From: JBEKYH01 sp049511115
GTDB lineage: Bacteria > Planctomycetota > Phycisphaerae > Tepidisphaerales > Tepidisphaeraceae
Assembly (NCBI GenBank): GCA_049511115.1
Contig: JBEKYH010000259.1
Span: forward strand, 1 to 7,294
Direction of reading: 5' to 3'
Length of the DNA: 7,294 nt
Within the stretch, counting starts at the first letter, position 1; the number at the start of each line of letters is the position of its first letter. This document shows positions 4,321-7,294 of this stretch, piece by piece. The notes beneath the pieces were generated by a model. That model was not told the DNA's origin. It saw only the letters and a list, made by a program, of their open reading frames with translations, and searched no databases. The translations under genes were made by a program, and so were the position numbers.

Positions 4321-7294
4321 ATGCAATCCCGAAGTCGTCGCCTGCGGAGCGCAGGCAAAAAACTTTACGCAGCGGTCACTCCCTGCCCACGGTTCCACTG
4401 GGAATCCCTGGAATCGCGCATCCTGTTGTCGGCAAGCTTAGCCGATGCGACGGACAGCTCGTTGGCATACGACAGCGCTGGCAATCTTCACGTTGCATAC
4501 TACGACACGAGCACAAATGAGCTCTCATATTCTGTTGAATCCGCCAACGGCACTTGGTCGACGCCCGTCGAGATTGCACCGATGGGCGCGGATTCGGGAC
4601 ACCAGATATCACTTGCGATTGGGCAAAATGGTGAAATCGACATTGCTTATTATGACTCGTCCGCCATGGATTTGAAGTTCGCCAAACTCGTCGGCGATAC
4701 CTGGAGCGTGTCAACCATCGATTCCGATGGAGACACCGGGATCAATCCGGATTTGAGTTTTCTCAGTGACGACACGCCGGTGGTCACATACTTCAGTCAG
4801 CAGAACAATGAATTGGAAGTGGCCTCTTACCGCCACAAGGGCTGGCACATTTCCGCAATTGGGGCCTCGGCCGGCGAGTACACTTCAGTGGCCACGAATC
4901 CGGCCACGGGCGTTCCGTCGGTCGCATATGAAAACGCCAGCGGCGAGATCGAGACGGCGTCGTTGAGCCGGCCGGGGGCTTCATCGGCCACGCAACTCGG
5001 CACCAACCTCGCAGGACCGGCGGCGATATCTCTGGCCTATTCGCCCACCGACAATGCGGCGGTGGCGTATGAGAATGCCCGCAGCAAAGTGATCAAACTG
5101 GCCCAGAGCGATCCCGATGGCGATGTCGCGGTCACGACGATTGCCTCGGTCCCCAAGGGAACCAATTCCCAGGCGACTCTGTTGTTCAATCCGGCGACGG
5201 GCTCGCCGCAAGTGGTCTATGACAACAGCTCTCTGGATGGGACGTTTTTAGCCAAGTACCATCCGGCCACGTCGTCTTGGCAAAGCAAGCCGCTGCAATA
5301 CGGTGTGACGGTTGTTGCGGACGCCGCGACAGTGGCGCCGGGGAACGCCATCGTCTATGCCGCGATCGACACGACGGGCACGGCGACGCTGGCAGTCAAC
5401 AACACCGCCTCCACACCGGCCCCCCCGACCAAGGTGGAAGCCACCGCGATTTCGACAAATCAGATCAACGTAACCTGGGCGGACCCAACGCAGGACTCAA
5501 CCGAATTTGTGGTTGCGCAGTCAACGGATGACGTGAACTTTACTCCGGTGGCGATGGTTGACCCGACGGTAACTCAATACACCGCGACGAACCTTGCCCC
5601 CGCGACGACTTATTATTACCAGGTCAGCGCTGTCGGAACGGACGGATCGCAATCCCTCGGGATTGTCGCCGCCGATGCCACCAGCGCCTCGCAAGTCACG
5701 GCAGCATCGACAACGCAGCCGGCCGGCCCAGTATCGATGATAACAGGAATCGTGTACGAGGATGCGAATGATTCGGGCACATTTAACAGCGCCGGCGTTG
5801 GCGCTCCGCCGCAGTCGGACTCATGGGGCGGCTCAATCGCCAATCTCGGCGATTACAGCTACGACTACGGAATCGGCACACAGCTGACGCTGACGGGCGT
5901 CGATACCAACGGCAACAGCGTCGGCCCCATCACAGTCAGCAGCGATCCCGGGACGGGAGATTACAGCTTTGGCGGTCTGAACGCCGGGACTTATACGATT
6001 AAGCTGGTGGCGCCCGCGGGATATTTACCAGGCAAAGAAAATTCCAGCGGCATTATCGCCAGTGTTGTGGTGACGACGGGCGAAACGCTGGCCGCTCAGA
6101 ATTTCGGCGAAATCCTGCCGGCCGCGGTGAACGGTTTTGTCTACAACGACGCCAATGATGACGGAGCCATGGAATCGGGCGAATCGGGCATCACCGGCGT
6201 GACCGTCGCGCTCAACGGCACGGACGATTTGGGAGATACTGTTTCGCTGAACACGACGACGGCGTCCAGTGGCTCGTATTCCTTCACCAATTTGCGCCCG
6301 GGAACGTACACGGTCACCGAGACCGCGCCGAGCGGATTCCTGGCGGACAAACAAAACACAGGCTCCAGCGGCTCGCAGGCGCTCGCCCAAGGCGGCGCGC
6401 TGAACGCGATCGATTTCGGCGAACTCGCGCCGGCCAGTGTGGCTGGATATGTCTACAACGACGCCAATGACAATGGGACAATGGGTTCGGGCGATGCCGG
6501 CATTTCCGGCGTGAGCATTGCCTTGACCGGCACCAACGATCTTGGAAACGCCGTCTCGCTGAACAGCACGACGGCGTCCAGCGGCGCGTATTCATTTGCT
6601 AATCTGCGACCCGGAACCTACACCGTCACCGAAACCGCTCCGAGCGGCTTGCTGGCGGGAAACCAGAATCCCTCGGGGAGCGTGTCGCAGATCATCGTCG
6701 CGGGCGCGAATTCAACAGGGGTCAATTTCGCGGAACTTTCGCCCGCCACCGTGAGCGGATTCGTCTACAACGATACCAATGACAATGGGACGATGAACTC
6801 CGGCGAGGCCGGCATTTCCGGCGTGAGCATCGCCCTCACAGGAACCAATGATCTTGGAAACGCCGTCTCGCTGAACACCACGACGGCGTCCAGCGGAGCA
6901 TATTCATTCGGTAATCTTCGTCCCGGCGCTTATACCGTGACGGAGACAGCACCCAGCGGCCTATTGCCCGGCCTGCAGAACCCAACCGGTTCCAGCGGCT
7001 CGCAAACGGTAACGGCTGGCGCCAGCCTGAGCGGAATCAGCTTCGGCGAAATCACCCCGGCGACCGTGAGCGGCTATGTCTACAACGACGTCAACGACGA
7101 CGGCACGAAACAATCCGGCGAATCCGGCATTTCCGGGGTGACCATCGCTCTGAGTGGCACGAACGATTTGGGGAACACGGTGGCCCTGAATACAACGACG
7201 TCGTCGAGCGGTGCCTATTCGTTCATCAATCTGCGACCCGGCACTTATACGATCACCGAGACAGCGCCCAGCGGATATCTTGGCGGCAAGCAGA
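4321..7294 (+). CDS. Giant secreted modular protein: LEPR-XLL-type N-terminus, seven-bladed propeller, FnIII, SdrD_B repeats (N-terminal 991 residues)
   Basis: This open frame runs off the right edge, so the C-terminus and any anchor are unseen. A basic stretch (QSRSRRLRSAGKK) leads to the planctomycete-type motif LESRILLS at residues 30-37, found at the N-termini of many large exported proteins of that group. Residues 48-360 hold seven repeats consistent with a seven-bladed beta-propeller. Residues 366-454 are a fibronectin type III domain, with core W386 and the NLAPATTYYYQVSAV strand at 424-438. A divergent SdrD_B-like unit follows at 474-602, then near-identical units from 603, 707, 811 and 916. 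Each unit carries a DxNDDG or DxNDNG loop typical of calcium-binding SdrD_B domains. The only Cys in 991 residues is C22, and the protein is rich in Thr, Ser, Gly, Ala and Asn, as expected outside the cell. The likely role is adhesion or cell-surface structure; the ligand is unknown. ATG choice is fixed by GGAGG at 4308 and the stop at 4303. Confidence 0.92.
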   Translation, partial: MQSRSRRLRSAGKKLYAAVTPCPRFHWESLESRILLSASLADATDSSLAYDSAGNLHVAYYDTSTNELSYSVESANGTWSTPVEIAPMGADSGHQISLAIGQNGEIDIAYYDSSAMDLKFAKLVGDTWSVSTIDSDGDTGINPDLSFLSDDTPVVTYFSQQNNELEVASYRHKGWHISAIGASAGEYTSVATNPATGVPSVAYENASGEIETASLSRPGASSATQLGTNLAGPAAISLAYSPTDNAAVAYENARSKVIKLAQSDPDGDVAVTTIASVPKGTNSQATLLFNPATGSPQVVYDNSSLDGTFLAKYHPATSSWQSKPLQYGVTVVADAATVAPGNAIVYAAIDTTGTATLAVNNTASTPAPPTKVEATAISTNQINVTWADPTQDSTEFVVAQSTDDVNFTPVAMVDPTVTQYTATNLAPATTYYYQVSAVGTDGSQSLGIVAADATSASQVTAASTTQPAGPVSMITGIVYEDANDSGTFNSAGVGAPPQSDSWGGSIANLGDYSYDYGIGTQLTLTGVDTNGNSVGPITVSSDPGTGDYSFGGLNAGTYTIKLVAPAGYLPGKENSSGIIASVVVTTGETLAAQNFGEILPAAVNGFVYNDANDDGAMESGESGITGVTVALNGTDDLGDTVSLNTTTASSGSYSFTNLRPGTYTVTETAPSGFLADKQNTGSSGSQALAQGGALNAIDFGELAPASVAGYVYNDANDNGTMGSGDAGISGVSIALTGTNDLGNAVSLNSTTASSGAYSFANLRPGTYTVTETAPSGLLAGNQNPSGSVSQIIVAGANSTGVNFAELSPATVSGFVYNDTNDNGTMNSGEAGISGVSIALTGTNDLGNAVSLNTTTASSGAYSFGNLRPGAYTVTETAPSGLLPGLQNPTGSSGSQTVTAGASLSGISFGEITPATVSGYVYNDVNDDGTKQSGESGISGVTIALSGTNDLGNTVALNTTTSSSGAYSFINLRPGTYTITETAPSGYLGGKQ
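4408..4431 (+). other. LEPR-XLL-type N-terminal motif of the large protein
   Basis: Residues 30-37 read LESRILLS, within FHWESLESRILLSA and preceded by an Arg/Lys-rich leader. Established knowledge: LEPR-XLL is a short N-terminal motif of large, repetitive, presumably exported proteins, frequent in planctomycetes. Here Ser replaces the Pro of LEPR. No conventional hydrophobic signal-peptide core is seen before or after it, so the motif is the main reason for predicting export. Confidence 0.75.
4462..5400 (+). other. Probable seven-bladed beta-propeller domain (residues 48-360)
   Basis: A degenerate motif recurs seven times: HVAYYD at residue 57, DIAYYD at 107, VVTYFS at 154, SVAYEN at 200, AVAYEN at 247, QVVYDN at 297 and AIVYAA at 343. 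Spacings are 50, 47, 46, 47, 50 and 46 residues, the usual size of one four-stranded blade. Each motif follows a hydrophobic strand and a turn such as SAGN, GQNGE or NPATG; the early blades are followed by strands like ELSYSV, DLKFAK or ELEVAS and a W-containing edge (NGTWS, GDTWS, KGWHIS). The pattern recalls sialidase/BNR-like propellers, but no Asp-box (SxDxGxxW) is present. The fold is inferred from periodicity. Confidence 0.65.
5740..6126 (+). other. Divergent first SdrD_B-like unit (residues 474-602)
   Basis: It begins ITGIVYEDANDSGTFNSAG, matching the start of the later units, and ends with GTYTIKLVAPAGYLPGKENS and QNFGEILPA, matching their ends. At 129 residues it is about 25 longer than the others. 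The usual SGExGI.GV segment is replaced by an aromatic and glycine-rich stretch (SWGGSIANLGDYSYDYG). It is probably the oldest unit or a capping domain, not involved in the recent amplification. Confidence 0.65.
6127..7294 (+). repeat. Tandem SdrD_B-like repeats, three complete units plus a fourth cut by the window edge
   Basis: Units start at 6127, 6439, 6751 and 7066, giving periods of 312, 312 and 315 bases (104, 104 and 105 residues). Each reads V.G(F/Y)VYND.ND(D/N)G, then GI(S/T)GV..AL.GT(N/D)DLG, then SSG(S/A)YSF.NLRPG.YT(V/I)TETAPSG and, in the complete units, F(G/A)E(L/I).PA. Over the first 70 residues the second and third units match at 62 positions, and the first and second at 53. 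The D-x-N-D-(D/N)-G loop fits the calcium site known for SdrD_B/Cna-B-like modules. Identical DNA runs between the second and third units, for example the 28 bases starting at 6538 and 6850, indicate recent duplication or gene conversion. The array continues past the window. Confidence 0.88.

Noticed and set aside
6127..7294. Tandem repeats read as a possible CRISPR or satellite array
   Set aside because: The 312-315 base period keeps one reading frame throughout and encodes a known domain type, so it is a protein repeat.

Overview
The window looks like a piece of a planctomycete chromosome, or of a close relative in that superphylum. Three things point there: a large secreted protein opening with a LEPR-XLL-type N-terminal motif (LESRILLS) followed by extracellular modules and SdrD_B-type repeats, a secreted protein ending in a VPLP-type PEP-CTERM sorting tail, and moderately GC-rich, loosely packed genes with long intergenic gaps. 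The assignment is inference; no rRNA or other marker gene is present.

Layout. (1) Positions 834 down to 1, minus strand: the N-terminal half of an AMP-forming acyl-CoA synthetase that runs off the left edge. (2) 835-1627: about 790 bases with no convincing gene. (3) 2371 down to 1628, minus strand: a secreted PEP-CTERM-type protein with a VPLP sorting tail. (4) 2372-2779: the divergent spacer between that gene and the next. (5) 2780-3778, plus strand: a complete SDR-family nucleotide-sugar epimerase most like the WbpP/TviC UDP-N-acetylhexosamine 4-epimerases. (6) 3779-4320: a 542-base non-coding stretch with a near-perfect 14-base direct repeat and a strong ribosome binding site at its end. 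(7) 4321 to beyond 7294, plus strand: the first 991 residues of a giant secreted modular protein, reading as export motif, a probable seven-bladed beta-propeller, one fibronectin type III domain, one divergent SdrD_B-like unit and at least four near-identical SdrD_B-like repeats of 104-105 residues.

The common theme is the cell surface: a nucleotide-sugar enzyme that could feed glycan synthesis, a protein sorted by an exosortase-type pathway (itself linked to exopolysaccharide production in many bacteria), and a large repetitive adhesin-like protein. The three are not one operon, since the sorted protein is divergent and the large gene follows a 542-base gap. The acyl-CoA synthetase has no evident link to the rest. 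I found no RNA gene, mobile element, CRISPR array or prophage. The most interesting object is the large modular protein, whose propeller I infer from seven regularly spaced motifs.
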